A stretch of 64,000 bases of DNA, from contig NZ_CP134223.1 in NCBI RefSeq assembly GCF_031599675.1, positions 2,046,001 to 2,110,000 on the forward strand, written 5' to 3'. Shown here piece by piece: positions 45,761 through 55,560 of this stretch. The notes beneath the pieces are model-generated. The model had not been told where the DNA came from. It did no database searches and worked only from the letters and a program-made list of their open reading frames with translations. The translations under genes were made by a program, and so were the position numbers. Source of the DNA: Paenibacillus pedocola (lineage in GTDB: Bacteria; Bacillota; Bacilli; Paenibacillales; Paenibacillaceae). Every line of letters starts with the position of its first letter. Position 1 is the first letter of the stretch.

Positions 45761-46129
45761 TTGAGGATAAGTATTGCTGAATATGTTGGAGATAGGATAA
45801 GAGTGCTTCGGAAGAGTAAGAATTATACTCAGGAACAATTAGGTGAAAAAGTGGGCTTGCCTCAGCCTTATATTGGTGCTCTCGAACGAGCAGAGAGGAA
45901 CATTTCTTTAGAAACTCTCGAAAGAGTATTAGAGGCTGTTGATTGTCCTGCTAATGAGTTTTTTAGGCCTTACACTGGAGAGAACCTGTCAAATGACAAT
46001 TGGGAAAAAGAAGTAATTTTTGACAGTGTATATGAAATGCTGATTGATAGACCAGTGCATGATGTGCAGATGATTCAACAACTTGTTCAAAACATTTTAA
46101 TTACTATAGATTCACATAACGAAAAATAA
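45761..46129 (+). CDS. XRE-family HTH regulator
   Basis: About 122 residues from TTG 45761 (AGAGAGG 8 bp upstream); GTG 45752 is also in frame. The N-terminal 65 residues are a classic helix-turn-helix_3: RIRVLRKSKNYTQEQLGEKV and LPQPYIGALERAERNISLET. The C-terminal 50 residues are acidic and may dimerise. It is divergent from the DGQHR gene with a palindrome between them, so it probably acts as a controller like those of restriction-modification systems. Confidence 0.88.
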   Translation: MRISIAEYVGDRIRVLRKSKNYTQEQLGEKVGLPQPYIGALERAERNISLETLERVLEAVDCPANEFFRPYTGENLSNDNWEKEVIFDSVYEMLIDRPVHDVQMIQQLVQNILITIDSHNEK

Positions 46130-46159
46130 TTTAATGAGAATTCAAAGGAATTATAATAC

Positions 46160-46193
46160 AAGACCGTGCCTATTGATACATAAGCACGGTCTT
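46160..46193 (+). terminator. Terminator of the XRE gene
   Basis: AAGACCGTGC at 46160-46169 pairs perfectly with GCACGGTCTT at 46184-46193; the U-tract after it is weak. Confidence 0.65.
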
Positions 46194-46314
46194 GTTAGTT
46201 TACAGAATAATATGAAATACATCGTTATAAAAAATATTTTTTGTAATGTATAATGTTTTGATTAGACGTAATAGAAAAGAAAATCAACAAAGTTTTATGA
46301 GAGGTGACTACATC

Positions 46315-47391
46315 TTGATTGAAATTATAAATTTAGAAAGCATTAAAATAGTTTTGTCTCAAGGCGAACAAAATTATAAAGAGATTTTTACTTCAATTGA
46401 TAGAACAAGTCATTTGTATATAACAACCTTTAACTACTCTATGCCCGAGGAGTTGGAAGAGTCTTTACAAAAATCTATTGAGTTTGTGAATGATGTTAAG
46501 GTGATTTTTAATGTTTACAATTTTGATGGAACAGAAGAGGGGAAGATATACAGGTTATTAGTTAAAGCTTTAAATAAAAATCCGTATGTCCAATTTTTTT
46601 ATAACAATAATAATCATTCGAAAATAATAAGCAATGGTAAAAAGATGTATATTGGAAGCTCGAATCTAACTGAAAACTCAATAAATAACTTTGAAGCTGG
46701 TGTCATTATTAAGGATTATGATGCTATAAGAGAAATTGAAGAGAGTGTTTTTGAATATACCTACATAAAGTATAAACCAATTATTACTGATCCAATTGCT
46801 CCACTAATAATACCCTTTCAATTTTTTATTGTAGAAGCTAAAAAACAATATGACGTGCTAAAGAGTATGATTGAATCAGCAAAAATACATAGCTTTGTTT
46901 TATTAGATGAAGAGTTGCTTAAAGAGGAACGTTACATATTATCTGATTTTTTAAGAAAATACTATAAAACTTTTAAATTAGCAAAAGAAGAGTTCATTAA
47001 CTATCTCACTGAACATGAAAATGGATATAAGATGGTGAATCTATTAGAGGACATTGATCACGAAATTAAGTTGATTTATGAACATGCCCCACTGGGCTCA
47101 CCTACAGTTAGATTTTTTGATTTTATGGAAGATTATAGTAACATGGGGGAAAAATATAGGGATCAGTATTGGAAAACACAGACTTTTAAAGCTGATACAG
47201 TAGTTCTTGAAGAGAAGCTATATTTAACCCGGTTAACTTCTTTGTTAGATATGTTTTTTCATTTAAGAAAAATTTGGATTGATTTGTATGGGGTAAAGAG
47301 GCATTTCTTCTTAGACAAACAAATACCAATTATTTTTTGGTATGAGGAACCGTCAATGGCCGAACCATATTGGAGATACTTTCTAAGATAA
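46315..47391 (+). CDS. PLD-like nuclease-type protein
   Basis: 358 residues from TTG 46315 (GAGAGGTG 7 bp upstream). A phospholipase-D-like core lies in the N-terminal half: HLYITTFNYSM, then NNNHSKIISNGKKMYIGSSN, which is the H-x-K motif followed by the GSSNLT strand, and NFEAGVII. The usual Asp of HxK(x)4D is not obvious (Asn instead), as in several defence-type PLD proteins. Only one HKD-like motif is present, so dimerisation would be needed, as in BfiI. The C-terminal half is helical and unrecognised. The AAA ATPase gene downstream may be its partner. Confidence 0.65.
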   Translation: MIEIINLESIKIVLSQGEQNYKEIFTSIDRTSHLYITTFNYSMPEELEESLQKSIEFVNDVKVIFNVYNFDGTEEGKIYRLLVKALNKNPYVQFFYNNNNHSKIISNGKKMYIGSSNLTENSINNFEAGVIIKDYDAIREIEESVFEYTYIKYKPIITDPIAPLIIPFQFFIVEAKKQYDVLKSMIESAKIHSFVLLDEELLKEERYILSDFLRKYYKTFKLAKEEFINYLTEHENGYKMVNLLEDIDHEIKLIYEHAPLGSPTVRFFDFMEDYSNMGEKYRDQYWKTQTFKADTVVLEEKLYLTRLTSLLDMFFHLRKIWIDLYGVKRHFFLDKQIPIIFWYEEPSMAEPYWRYFLR

Positions 47392-47625
47392 CTTATTAAC
47401 TTTTTGTTTACCGCACTAAAATTACTACTATAAATTGTTTTTTCTTCAAAAAGAAGGGGTTGATTGTAAACCGAATTTAAAATTTTAAATTAGCTCATAT
47501 TTATCATTACTGAAATCTTAATGCGCATATAAATAGAAAAAAATTGAAATGAAGGTAAAACGATCCTTGAAGTCGAATCTTATTTATTACATGGTGGATG
47601 GATTTATTCTAGAGGAGGAATTTGC

Positions 47626-49860
47626 TTGGATAATCTCAAAGTTGAGATTGAAAATTGTTATGGGATAAATAAGCTAGTACATGAATTTGACTTTAGTACT
47701 GGCTTAGCTTATGTGATTTATGCTCCGAATGGTGTAATGAAGTCTTCCTTTGCGAATGTCTTTGATGATTACAGTAAGGATAAGGATTCATGCGATTTAG
47801 TCTATAAAAATCGTTTATCAACGCGGAAGATAACGGGTTCATTAGGGGTGGAAATAGAAAGGGAGTCTATTTTCGTTATTAGACCATATGAAAGAAATTA
47901 TAAATCTAAAAGGGTTTCAAATTTACTGGTAAAAGAAGATTTAAAAAGAAAGTATATAGAGCTTCATGAAAAAATAGATAATTCCAAAGAATTACTTATA
48001 AGTGAACTGAAAAAAGTCACAAAGCTAAACAAAATTGAAGAGGAGATACTTGGTGTTTTTGGGACACGAGATTCAAAAATAGTCGATATTATTTCTAATC
48101 TAGAAGGAGTTGTTTCAGGTGAAGATTTAACGCAAAGGTTTTCAAACATCGCATATAAAATAGTATTTGATGAGAAAGTAGTTGATTTTCTTACTAAGGG
48201 TGACATTAAGTATCAAATAAAAAACTACATAGAGAAGTATAACGATCTTATACAAAAATCAGCTTTTTTACGAAAAGAATTTAATCATTACCATGCTACT
48301 ACGGTTCATAAGAATTTATTGGATAACGGCTTTTTTAAAGCAGAGCATACAATAAATATGAATATGAAGGGTGTAAAGAAAGAGATAGGTTCAGCTGAGG
48401 AATTGTCGGATTTGATTCTTGAAGAGAAAACTAAAATTCTAGCTGATTCGGAACTTCAAAAAATATTTGATACTATTGATAAAAAAATATCAAATGCGCA
48501 ATTAAGAGACCTAAGAGAGTACTTATTTGAACACCAAGAGTTATTAGTTGAATTGGAAAATATACATAATTTAAAAAGATGTGTTTGGATAGCTTATTTT
48601 CAGAAATGCTCAGTGGCATATTTTAACTTAGTTAAAGAATTTAAAGAGGCACAAGATGATTTAAAAAAAATTATAGAACAAGCAAATAGAGAAAAAACAG
48701 ATTGGGAGAACGTAATTGATATATTTAACAGAAGGTTTTATGTGCCCTATACTCTGAAAATGAGTAATAAATCAGACAGTGTGTTAGAAGATGTTGCACC
48801 AAGCATTGAATATATCTTCAATGATCGAGATGAAGTTTCCGAAAATGTTAGTGAGGAGTTACTTCTATCAGTATTAAGTCAGGGTGAGACAAGAGCTCTC
48901 TACTTATTGAATATTATTTTTGAGCTAGAATGCAGGAGGGTGCAAAATTTAAAAACAATATTAGTGGTGGATGATATTGCAGATTCTTTTGATTATAAAA
49001 ATAAGTATGCCATCATTGAGTATTTGAAAGAGATATCAGATTCAGATAATTTCAATATAATTATCTTGACCCATAACTTTGATTTTTACCGAACCGTACA
49101 AGATAGAATAAACACTAACAAACACACTCACTCTTATATGGCAGTCAAAAGCATTGATTCTATAAACTTGGTAGAACCAGGGTATAGATATATTAGCAAT
49201 CCATTTAAAAATTGGAAAAAGCACTTGGATGACAAGGCTAAATTAATTGCTTCTATTTCATTTGCTAGAAATATTACAGAGCATTTAGGAGATAAGGTTA
49301 ATACTAATTTGTTAACCTCAATGCTGCATATAAAAAATAACTCTTGGTCGCTTCGAATAAGTGATATTGAATGTTGTTATAAAGATATTTTTAAAGACAT
49401 GAACGGTTTGGTATTAAATGATCCGAATAAATTAGTATTGGATTTAATTATTGAAGTTGCTGAGGAACTTTATAAGGAGCGTACGGAGATTGGTTTAAAT
49501 CTAGAGAACAAAATTGTTTTATCCATTGCAACTAGAATCAATGCTGAAGTATACATGATTTCTAAAATTAATGATCCTTCATTTTTGTCAACGATAAAAG
49601 ATAATCAAACAGGTAGATTATTCGGTCGCTTTAAAACTGATTTTTCAAATGAGAGGGACACAATACAAATTCTCGAAAGAGTTAATTTAATGACACCTGA
49701 AAACATCCATTTAAACTCTTTTATGTTTGAGCCAATATTGGATTTATCTGAACATCATTTAAAGGACTTATATGCAAGTGTAAAAGAACTAATTTTATTA
49801 GAAGAACAGGGGGCAAAATACGTCGCAGCAACAGAAGAGGCTAATAGTGATTCGATTTAA
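47626..49860 (+). CDS. AAA ATPase with long helical insert (AAA_13-like)
   Basis: 744 residues, TTG 47626 behind GAGGAGGAAT. Walker A is in IYAPNGVMKSSFAN (residues about 31-44), followed by a long coiled-coil region (about 95-390). The signature LLSVLSQGETRALYLLN and Walker B TILVVDDIADSFDYKNKY come next, then LTHNFDFYRTV. The layout is that of RloC/PrrC-type and other AAA_13 proteins, in which ATPase sensing releases a toxic C-terminal activity. The C-terminal 250 residues have no recognised nuclease motif, and there is no zinc hook. It may work with the PLD-like protein 234 bp upstream. Confidence 0.7.
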   Translation: MDNLKVEIENCYGINKLVHEFDFSTGLAYVIYAPNGVMKSSFANVFDDYSKDKDSCDLVYKNRLSTRKITGSLGVEIERESIFVIRPYERNYKSKRVSNLLVKEDLKRKYIELHEKIDNSKELLISELKKVTKLNKIEEEILGVFGTRDSKIVDIISNLEGVVSGEDLTQRFSNIAYKIVFDEKVVDFLTKGDIKYQIKNYIEKYNDLIQKSAFLRKEFNHYHATTVHKNLLDNGFFKAEHTINMNMKGVKKEIGSAEELSDLILEEKTKILADSELQKIFDTIDKKISNAQLRDLREYLFEHQELLVELENIHNLKRCVWIAYFQKCSVAYFNLVKEFKEAQDDLKKIIEQANREKTDWENVIDIFNRRFYVPYTLKMSNKSDSVLEDVAPSIEYIFNDRDEVSENVSEELLLSVLSQGETRALYLLNIIFELECRRVQNLKTILVVDDIADSFDYKNKYAIIEYLKEISDSDNFNIIILTHNFDFYRTVQDRINTNKHTHSYMAVKSIDSINLVEPGYRYISNPFKNWKKHLDDKAKLIASISFARNITEHLGDKVNTNLLTSMLHIKNNSWSLRISDIECCYKDIFKDMNGLVLNDPNKLVLDLIIEVAEELYKERTEIGLNLENKIVLSIATRINAEVYMISKINDPSFLSTIKDNQTGRLFGRFKTDFSNERDTIQILERVNLMTPENIHLNSFMFEPILDLSEHHLKDLYASVKELILLEEQGAKYVAATEEANSDSI

Positions 49861-50156
49861 TGAGACTAATTTGAAACTAGTGATATGCAGCTATAATCTA
49901 AACTAGTGGCTTGACTAAGCCGAATTTAAAGTTTTGCTTGAGCCGGTTGCTCGAAGCTATGCTGTCCGGTTTACAGAATGGGACTTAAATTTGATGCGGT
50001 CAAGGTGCTAGATACTTAATAAAACAAGTTAAGTGGGGGGAGAAACCTGGAAAGGTTTGTTATCCCCCTGCTATTGTACAAAGCGAGTTATGTTTGAATT
50101 GCCTGGCGGATTAAAGGTAAAATAAGATGAGGCTGTTATTTAGTACTGATGAAAAA

Positions 50157-50993
50157 TTATAAATGTCCCAAGACTTTAATTGGTAGATAATAATCGAAAA
50201 ACCAGCTGCTTTCTATAATGCTTGTTAGTCCCGCATATTCCCAGGGGCGAGACATTGTGTTAAGTAACGATTTTCTTCGTCTGTTTAGACTTTCTCTAAC
50301 ATGGTCAGCGTTACTTTCTTCTTCATAAAGCATCTTTATTTCTTCGAATTTAACAACAAATTCTGCTTCAAAATCAGAACGATAAAGATCCTCAATTTTG
50401 AGTTTATCGAAGTGGAATCTTACCCGCTCATAAAATAAGCCATCCCAAGTAGATAATTTATCTATGTAAAATTCAAAACCGATGCTTATATTCTCAATAA
50501 TCCTACATTTTAGGAAATCAAAAACGCCCTCAATATTATCATAGTATGGATGGATTAACATTCTTGAAAATTCGGTATCATAGTAGTCTTCCTTAATATC
50601 ATTACAATCTTTGCATATTGGAACAAGATTATTAGAGGTTACAGCAAAAGTAGGGAATTGGGATTTAGGTAAATAATGATCCAATTCTTTTACAGATCTT
50701 GTTGGAAAGTTACAATATGGACAACTACGCTGAGTTGATCTGATCTTCTCATAGTATTGGTATGAAGGTGAATTTTTTCGAGAAAATCTGTTTTTATAGG
50801 TGTCTTTCATGTATTTACTATAATCTATATTTGTTGTCATAAAAGATTTCTCATCTGCAAAAAACAATTTTACGTTAGAAAAATCTTGGTCATATGCCTT
50901 TGATTTAACTATAACCCGGTCTTGATATTTGAAATCATCAAAACATTTACAAATATCCTCTTGTTTTATATCAGGTTTATTAATTTTTTTCAT
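50157..50993 (-). CDS. HNH endonuclease, PtuB-like (Septu)
   Basis: About 278 residues; ATG 50993 is preferred, with ATG 50999 two codons upstream. The HNH core is CPYC, then KELDHYLPKSQFPTFAVTSN and LVPICKDCNDIKED, with catalytic HY and two zinc-binding cysteine pairs. It overlaps the upstream ATPase gene by a few bases. ATPase first and HNH second is the Septu arrangement, in which the pair degrades nucleic acid when phage or nucleotide signals appear. The 296-bp gap behind it (49861-50156) holds one GC-rich hairpin near 50034-50068 and no gene. Confidence 0.85.
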   Translation of the reverse strand: MKKINKPDIKQEDICKCFDDFKYQDRVIVKSKAYDQDFSNVKLFFADEKSFMTTNIDYSKYMKDTYKNRFSRKNSPSYQYYEKIRSTQRSCPYCNFPTRSVKELDHYLPKSQFPTFAVTSNNLVPICKDCNDIKEDYYDTEFSRMLIHPYYDNIEGVFDFLKCRIIENISIGFEFYIDKLSTWDGLFYERVRFHFDKLKIEDLYRSDFEAEFVVKFEEIKMLYEEESNADHVRESLNRRRKSLLNTMSRPWEYAGLTSIIESSWFFDYYLPIKVLGHL

Positions 50994-50995
50994 GA

Positions 50996-52612
50996 TCATC
51001 TCTTCTTTTTATTTAGTAAACTCTGCATCAATATTTGACCTAAAAATCCTACATTCTCATCAAAATTGCTATAACTTTCTTCAAAGTTTCTTCCTAATTC
51101 TTGTTCTATTAACTGGTAAAAACCTGTTTTAATAACCTCCAGACCAAAAACCTCTCTGGTCAGAGTATCTACACTTGTAGCAAACGTTTCTGTTTTTACT
51201 TCAGTGAATTGCATGTGTTTATCGTTTCGTTCGATTTTAGTAACGCATTTTTTGGGTACTTCTTGCAAGACAATAGGAGAATGTGTTGCAATAATTCCAA
51301 CTGCATTTTTTTTGATTAACAGGTAAGACAAGGTTCTAATATAAGTCGATAGTAATGGTGGGTGTAAATGAGTTTCTGGCTCATCTATCAACACAATTGT
51401 TTTTTCAAATATTGAATCTGAAAGTAATGTTAAAGATAGAATTATTATCATATGTCCGGAACTTAATTTCTCAAAATACCTCTTAACTAATTTGTCTTTT
51501 TTTGAAGCATTAGATGAACTTTTGGAAAATTTATCTTTTGAAAAGTATCTTCTAAGAACTTCAATAAATTTATTATCACTAAACATAGGATCAGTATTTA
51601 AATTTTCACAGGTTTCTAAATATGTATCAATTTTATTCTTGTTTTTTTTGATGTTTTTAAGGGAATTTAGAAACTCTTTCCAAAGATCCTCTACTGATTT
51701 GATTCGAATTTCTCCATTTTCTTGCTTATCTATTAAGCCTATGTATTTATATTTTTTTCTGAAATCCTCAACTTTTTCACGTGGAAGTTCTTTTTCGTTC
51801 TTTATATCGATAGATAATGCATCATCGAATACGCTGAAGGAAAGACCAATGATTCCGGCAAAACTATTTTTTTTGCAATCTATGTAGAAATCTTTGCTGA
51901 TTTTGTACTTCTTTGATTGTTCGAGTTCTACGAATATAGAACTATTATCAAGTAAATTAATTATCATATTTCGTAAAAGCCACGTTTTCCCCACACCATT
52001 TCTTCCAATCAATACATGTATATTACTAGGTGGAAGAGATTTTCTAACTACGTCAATATTAATTTTTTCTTCGTTTAAATATTTAAATGAAAAGCTATAG
52101 TCTGTTAGTTCTGAGTAGCCCTTAGAAACACGATGATATTGTTCAACTACAGAAATATGTAAATTTCTCAATAGGGAATTGACTACACATGGTTCTCCAT
52201 TTTCATATAACTCATTAAATAATTTGAAATTGTAAGCTAAATCATTGAGATTGTTATAATAATCGGTATTTTCATCTGGAAATAATGCATTAACATTCTT
52301 GTAATAGCTTAAATCTTGCCCTAAAGAAAAGAAGTTTTCTCCTAACTCATTTAAACTATTAAATTGTATACCTAATGGAATCAAGTTTTTTATTGAATAA
52401 GACGTGAAATTATTTACAGAAGATCCTCGGATTCCCCGGCTAGCTAATGCCTTGCAACCAATTTTAACTACACCAATGTCCTCAATGTCCTCATTATGAT
52501 AATATGCTGTAAAAGTCGTACAGTACCCATAATCATCCCAAGGATCATACATTAAATAAATAACATCATTTTTATTCGCAAATATTATGTTTTCAATTCT
52601 TTCGAATTTCAT
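50996..52612 (-). CDS. AAA ATPase, PtuA-like (Septu)
   Basis: About 538 residues from ATG 52612 (a TTG directly before it is also possible). Walker A is LIGRNGVGKTWLLRN (near 200), the signature SSGHMIIILSLTLLS, and Walker B TIVLIDEPETHLHPPLL with IIATHSPIVLQEVP. The ABC/AAA_21-type head is preceded by about 190 residues of unrecognised N-terminal sequence, longer than in the simplest PtuA. It overlaps the HNH gene, so both are made together. Confidence 0.85.
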   Translation of the reverse strand: MKFERIENIIFANKNDVIYLMYDPWDDYGYCTTFTAYYHNEDIEDIGVVKIGCKALASRGIRGSSVNNFTSYSIKNLIPLGIQFNSLNELGENFFSLGQDLSYYKNVNALFPDENTDYYNNLNDLAYNFKLFNELYENGEPCVVNSLLRNLHISVVEQYHRVSKGYSELTDYSFSFKYLNEEKINIDVVRKSLPPSNIHVLIGRNGVGKTWLLRNMIINLLDNSSIFVELEQSKKYKISKDFYIDCKKNSFAGIIGLSFSVFDDALSIDIKNEKELPREKVEDFRKKYKYIGLIDKQENGEIRIKSVEDLWKEFLNSLKNIKKNKNKIDTYLETCENLNTDPMFSDNKFIEVLRRYFSKDKFSKSSSNASKKDKLVKRYFEKLSSGHMIIILSLTLLSDSIFEKTIVLIDEPETHLHPPLLSTYIRTLSYLLIKKNAVGIIATHSPIVLQEVPKKCVTKIERNDKHMQFTEVKTETFATSVDTLTREVFGLEVIKTGFYQLIEQELGRNFEESYSNFDENVGFLGQILMQSLLNKKKR

Positions 52613-53118
52613 CAATAATCACTCACAATATGATATTTTTAGCTAATAATTTCATGTTTTATGATACCAGCTATTACTAAAAAAGTCTTGGAACATGAAG
52701 GAAATAGTATTATTTTTTATTTTTCAGACCGAACATTTATTGGTTTGGAAAAATAAATATACCTTAATCAAGGAGATTGGCTTTGTAATATAAATTAATT
52801 ACTTCGTAAGTAATAGGAGCATCACTTTATTATTGAACGCGAAATAATGAAGGTTTCTACTTTTTTAATTAATACATAATAGTGTTACTGCGGAGATGTT
52901 CATATTATTGATCATAATAAGACTTAAAGATAACTTTATAAAATTCAGAAACGTATGTTTGGGTAGAGACACAAGATCAAAAACGTTCCTTTTTTAAGCG
53001 CTTATTATTTAAGGGTAAATTAGTCTATAAAAATCAAATCAGAATGTAACAGCCAATTAATCTAATGTACGTTACAATAGTTATAAATTTTTAATCAAGC
53101 AATTAAGGGGTTATTAAA
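52613..53118. other. 506-bp AT-rich gap between the Septu-like and HNH cassettes
   Basis: No gene with a ribosome binding site is seen on either strand. The stretch separates divergent cassettes, so promoters for both must lie here. Its notable content is the internal copy of the island's right end at 52948-52970. Confidence 0.6.
52948..52970 (+). repeat. Internal copy of the island's right-end sequence
   Basis: The 23 bases from GAAACGTATGTTTGGGT to AGAC match 55561-55583 at 22 of 23 positions (A instead of G at 52965). The copies are direct repeats 2613 bp apart. The second marks the real border with the host gene. The internal one is best read as an older or second right end. Confidence 0.85.
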
Positions 53119-54375
53119 ATGAGATGCGTATATTGTGGGGAGCCTTTAAATGAAATTAACGTAAGTAAGGAACATGTCATTCATAATGCACTAGGGGGGT
53201 TACTAGAATCAAAGAAAATTTGTTGTAAAGGTTGTAACTCAAAACTTGGTGAGAAAGACGATTCAGAGTTTACAAAAATTTTTAGCGCCATTACGGAGAA
53301 CTTGAATATTAAAAAATCGAGAGAATCTAATCCTTCAAAATACAATGCAATTGTTACTGATAAAAAAGGTCATGTATATAATGCGGTAATGAAAGGCAAG
53401 GAGGTATGGAGTGTATTTTCTCAAACAGGAGAGTACTTAAATCAAAATATTAACTTAAAAGAATTAGTCCCTGTTGAACTAATTTTTAAGGTTGATGATC
53501 AAGCGTTAAAAAAAGGATTCTCGAAAATTGCATTTAACTATGCCATACATATGGATCTATCGCCAGATTGTCTAGAAATGGTTTTTGACTCGGTAAATAA
53601 GAAACTATTATTTAATAAATCAGGTGTGATTCCTTTTGTACCTTTAAATTTTTTTGACAGATCCATTGAAGAAGAAGACCTCATTGATATTAAGCATGCA
53701 ATTATATTATTTTCATATGGAAACCTATTGATTGCGTATATAGAGTTATTTAGTACTTTTCAGTTTTATGTTGTTTTATCTCAAAATTGGTCTGGGCAAG
53801 CTATACTTCATTCTTACTGTCAGTTAGTTGAAAAGAGAGATTTCGACGAAGAAAAAATTAGAAAGATGATACATATCCACGATTTAAAAGACATGGATAT
53901 AATACTTAACCAATACCAACTAAAATTGCCCGATTTGTGTAATGAGGAAGAATGTGAGGAAGACGAATGTAAGGAGAATGGATGTAAAGAAAATAAAATT
54001 CCAAGGATTTTCGAGAAAATTGAAAATGACGCTTTTAATACTATTCGAAAAAAAGAGTACGAAGTAGATTTATGGAAGTATGTATATAATCAGACACTCA
54101 AATATAATTGTGCTGAGAAATTAATGTCCAATATAAACATGAAATATTATCATGAATATATGGGATATTTTATACCTGAATCTGAAGAATCTAGTGAAGC
54201 TATAAATCCTAATATGTTTAGAATATTTAATGCTTCAAACGGTGAAAACGAAATATATATTGAATCAATATTAAATGAAATCTCATTAGAAAATTTTAAT
54301 GAAGTAGTTATACCCTATACCAATGGAAAAATGAACAGACTTTCTAAAATTATTACAGAGAATATTTTTGGTTAA
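53119..54375 (+). CDS. HNH endonuclease-type protein
   Basis: 418 residues behind AAGGGG. The N-terminal HNH_5-like domain has CVYCGEPL, then VSKEHVIHNALGG and CCKGCNSKLG, giving the zinc pairs and catalytic His. The remaining 340 residues are unrecognised; residues about 275-292 are an odd Cys/Glu-rich stretch (NEEECEEDECKENGC). It is followed after 46 bp by a gene with a PD-(D/E)xK-like motif, and the two sit alone between the internal and the outer right-end repeat. Confidence 0.75.
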   Translation: MRCVYCGEPLNEINVSKEHVIHNALGGLLESKKICCKGCNSKLGEKDDSEFTKIFSAITENLNIKKSRESNPSKYNAIVTDKKGHVYNAVMKGKEVWSVFSQTGEYLNQNINLKELVPVELIFKVDDQALKKGFSKIAFNYAIHMDLSPDCLEMVFDSVNKKLLFNKSGVIPFVPLNFFDRSIEEEDLIDIKHAIILFSYGNLLIAYIELFSTFQFYVVLSQNWSGQAILHSYCQLVEKRDFDEEKIRKMIHIHDLKDMDIILNQYQLKLPDLCNEEECEEDECKENGCKENKIPRIFEKIENDAFNTIRKKEYEVDLWKYVYNQTLKYNCAEKLMSNINMKYYHEYMGYFIPESEESSEAINPNMFRIFNASNGENEIYIESILNEISLENFNEVVIPYTNGKMNRLSKIITENIFG

Positions 54376-54421
54376 TTCTAAAAAATTAGTTTTTATACTC
54401 TAGATAAAGGGGTAAGGATTA

Positions 54422-55348
54422 ATGAAGTTACGTGTAGAATATAAAGATTCTAGTGGACAAGTAATAAATCAAGAACATAAATTAACTCGAATTGCTTTTG
54501 CAAAGCACTTAGCCGTAGCAGGACAAGGATATGCTCCAAGACCTCAGAAGTTTATGAAAACAATTGGAATGTTCCTCCACTACAGTAACTACATACAGCG
54601 AAGAGCATTTAATGAGGATAGATTCTCAGAGCCTCCGATTCCACTTTCTGACCCAACCGAAAAAGGGCAATTCTCTAATCTTGCAGGCAAAGCAATTGCT
54701 GATTTTTTATCAAAACGAATTGACCAAAGTTCTTATACTGTTAATTATGAAGCGGCAATGCGAATGAGGGGAATGCCAATTGCAGGCAGTAGGCCTGACT
54801 TGTTTGCATTTAATTCTAATGGAATGTTTGCTCTTGAAGCAAAAGGGTTCTCTGGTGCTTGTGGGAATATGCAAACTCATAAGAAACAATCTCAATCAGG
54901 TGCTATTCCTGTTAACTTTACAGTTGCATGTGTTTCATACAATCTTTACTCTGAAGTTCACTGCAAATATTATGACCCAATAAACGACACCATTAAATTT
55001 GATGATGATCTATATCGTCAATTAACAATGATTTATTATAAAAGATTATCAGAATTTTTAGATATAGAATTCTTCCCATATAGTGAAATTGGCTATCAGG
55101 GAGAGACATTTTATGAAGTTGATTTGTTTAATCGTGGATTTCTGACACCGTTCTTGAGCGATACCCCGTTTATACGATTTTGGGGATATGAAGTAAAAAG
55201 ACTTAAATTGATTCTACCAAAAAAAATTAAAGAATATGCGGAAAATGGGCTGGAAAGAGACACACCTCCTTTTATTTTTGACAGCAAAGAAAATAGTGAC
55301 ATATATATTGACAATGATAGAGTTGGATTACGAATGGAAAGATATTAA
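54422..55348 (+). CDS. Protein with PD-(D/E)xK-like motif
   Basis: 308 residues behind AAAGGGGTAAGG. The middle carries AGSRPDLFAFNSNGMFALEAK: the PD, then E-x-K spaced as in restriction-endonuclease-like folds, and GFSGACGNM after it. The rest is unrecognised. With the HNH gene upstream it forms a probable two-gene nuclease cassette. The biological target is unknown. The remaining 210 bp to the island border contain no gene. Confidence 0.55.
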   Translation: MKLRVEYKDSSGQVINQEHKLTRIAFAKHLAVAGQGYAPRPQKFMKTIGMFLHYSNYIQRRAFNEDRFSEPPIPLSDPTEKGQFSNLAGKAIADFLSKRIDQSSYTVNYEAAMRMRGMPIAGSRPDLFAFNSNGMFALEAKGFSGACGNMQTHKKQSQSGAIPVNFTVACVSYNLYSEVHCKYYDPINDTIKFDDDLYRQLTMIYYKRLSEFLDIEFFPYSEIGYQGETFYEVDLFNRGFLTPFLSDTPFIRFWGYEVKRLKLILPKKIKEYAENGLERDTPPFIFDSKENSDIYIDNDRVGLRMERY

Positions 55349-55560
55349 AGTTTTATATCTTGTTGGCGTGGTGCTGGTTACCAGAACACTTTTATTTGAA
55401 TTGTCATGTGTTAAAGAAGAAATGAAAATAAAATTCTAGGATTTAGTATTTTTTAAAGTTTACTTCACAATTGGATATGATCTAGAGATGGATAAACGTT
55501 AAAAAATTCCTATGAATAATAAGGGGAACTCATCAAATTTTTATTACTTCATATGCTTAT

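Noticed and set aside
44630..46129. DGQHR/XRE region as a restriction-modification system
   Set aside because: No methyltransferase motifs (FxGxG with DPPY or NPPY) are present in the cassette.
52971..53118. Possible left end of a second element directly after the internal right-end copy
   Set aside because: No match to GTCTCTACC or to the 21539 inverted segment was found after 52970, so a full tandem element is not supported.
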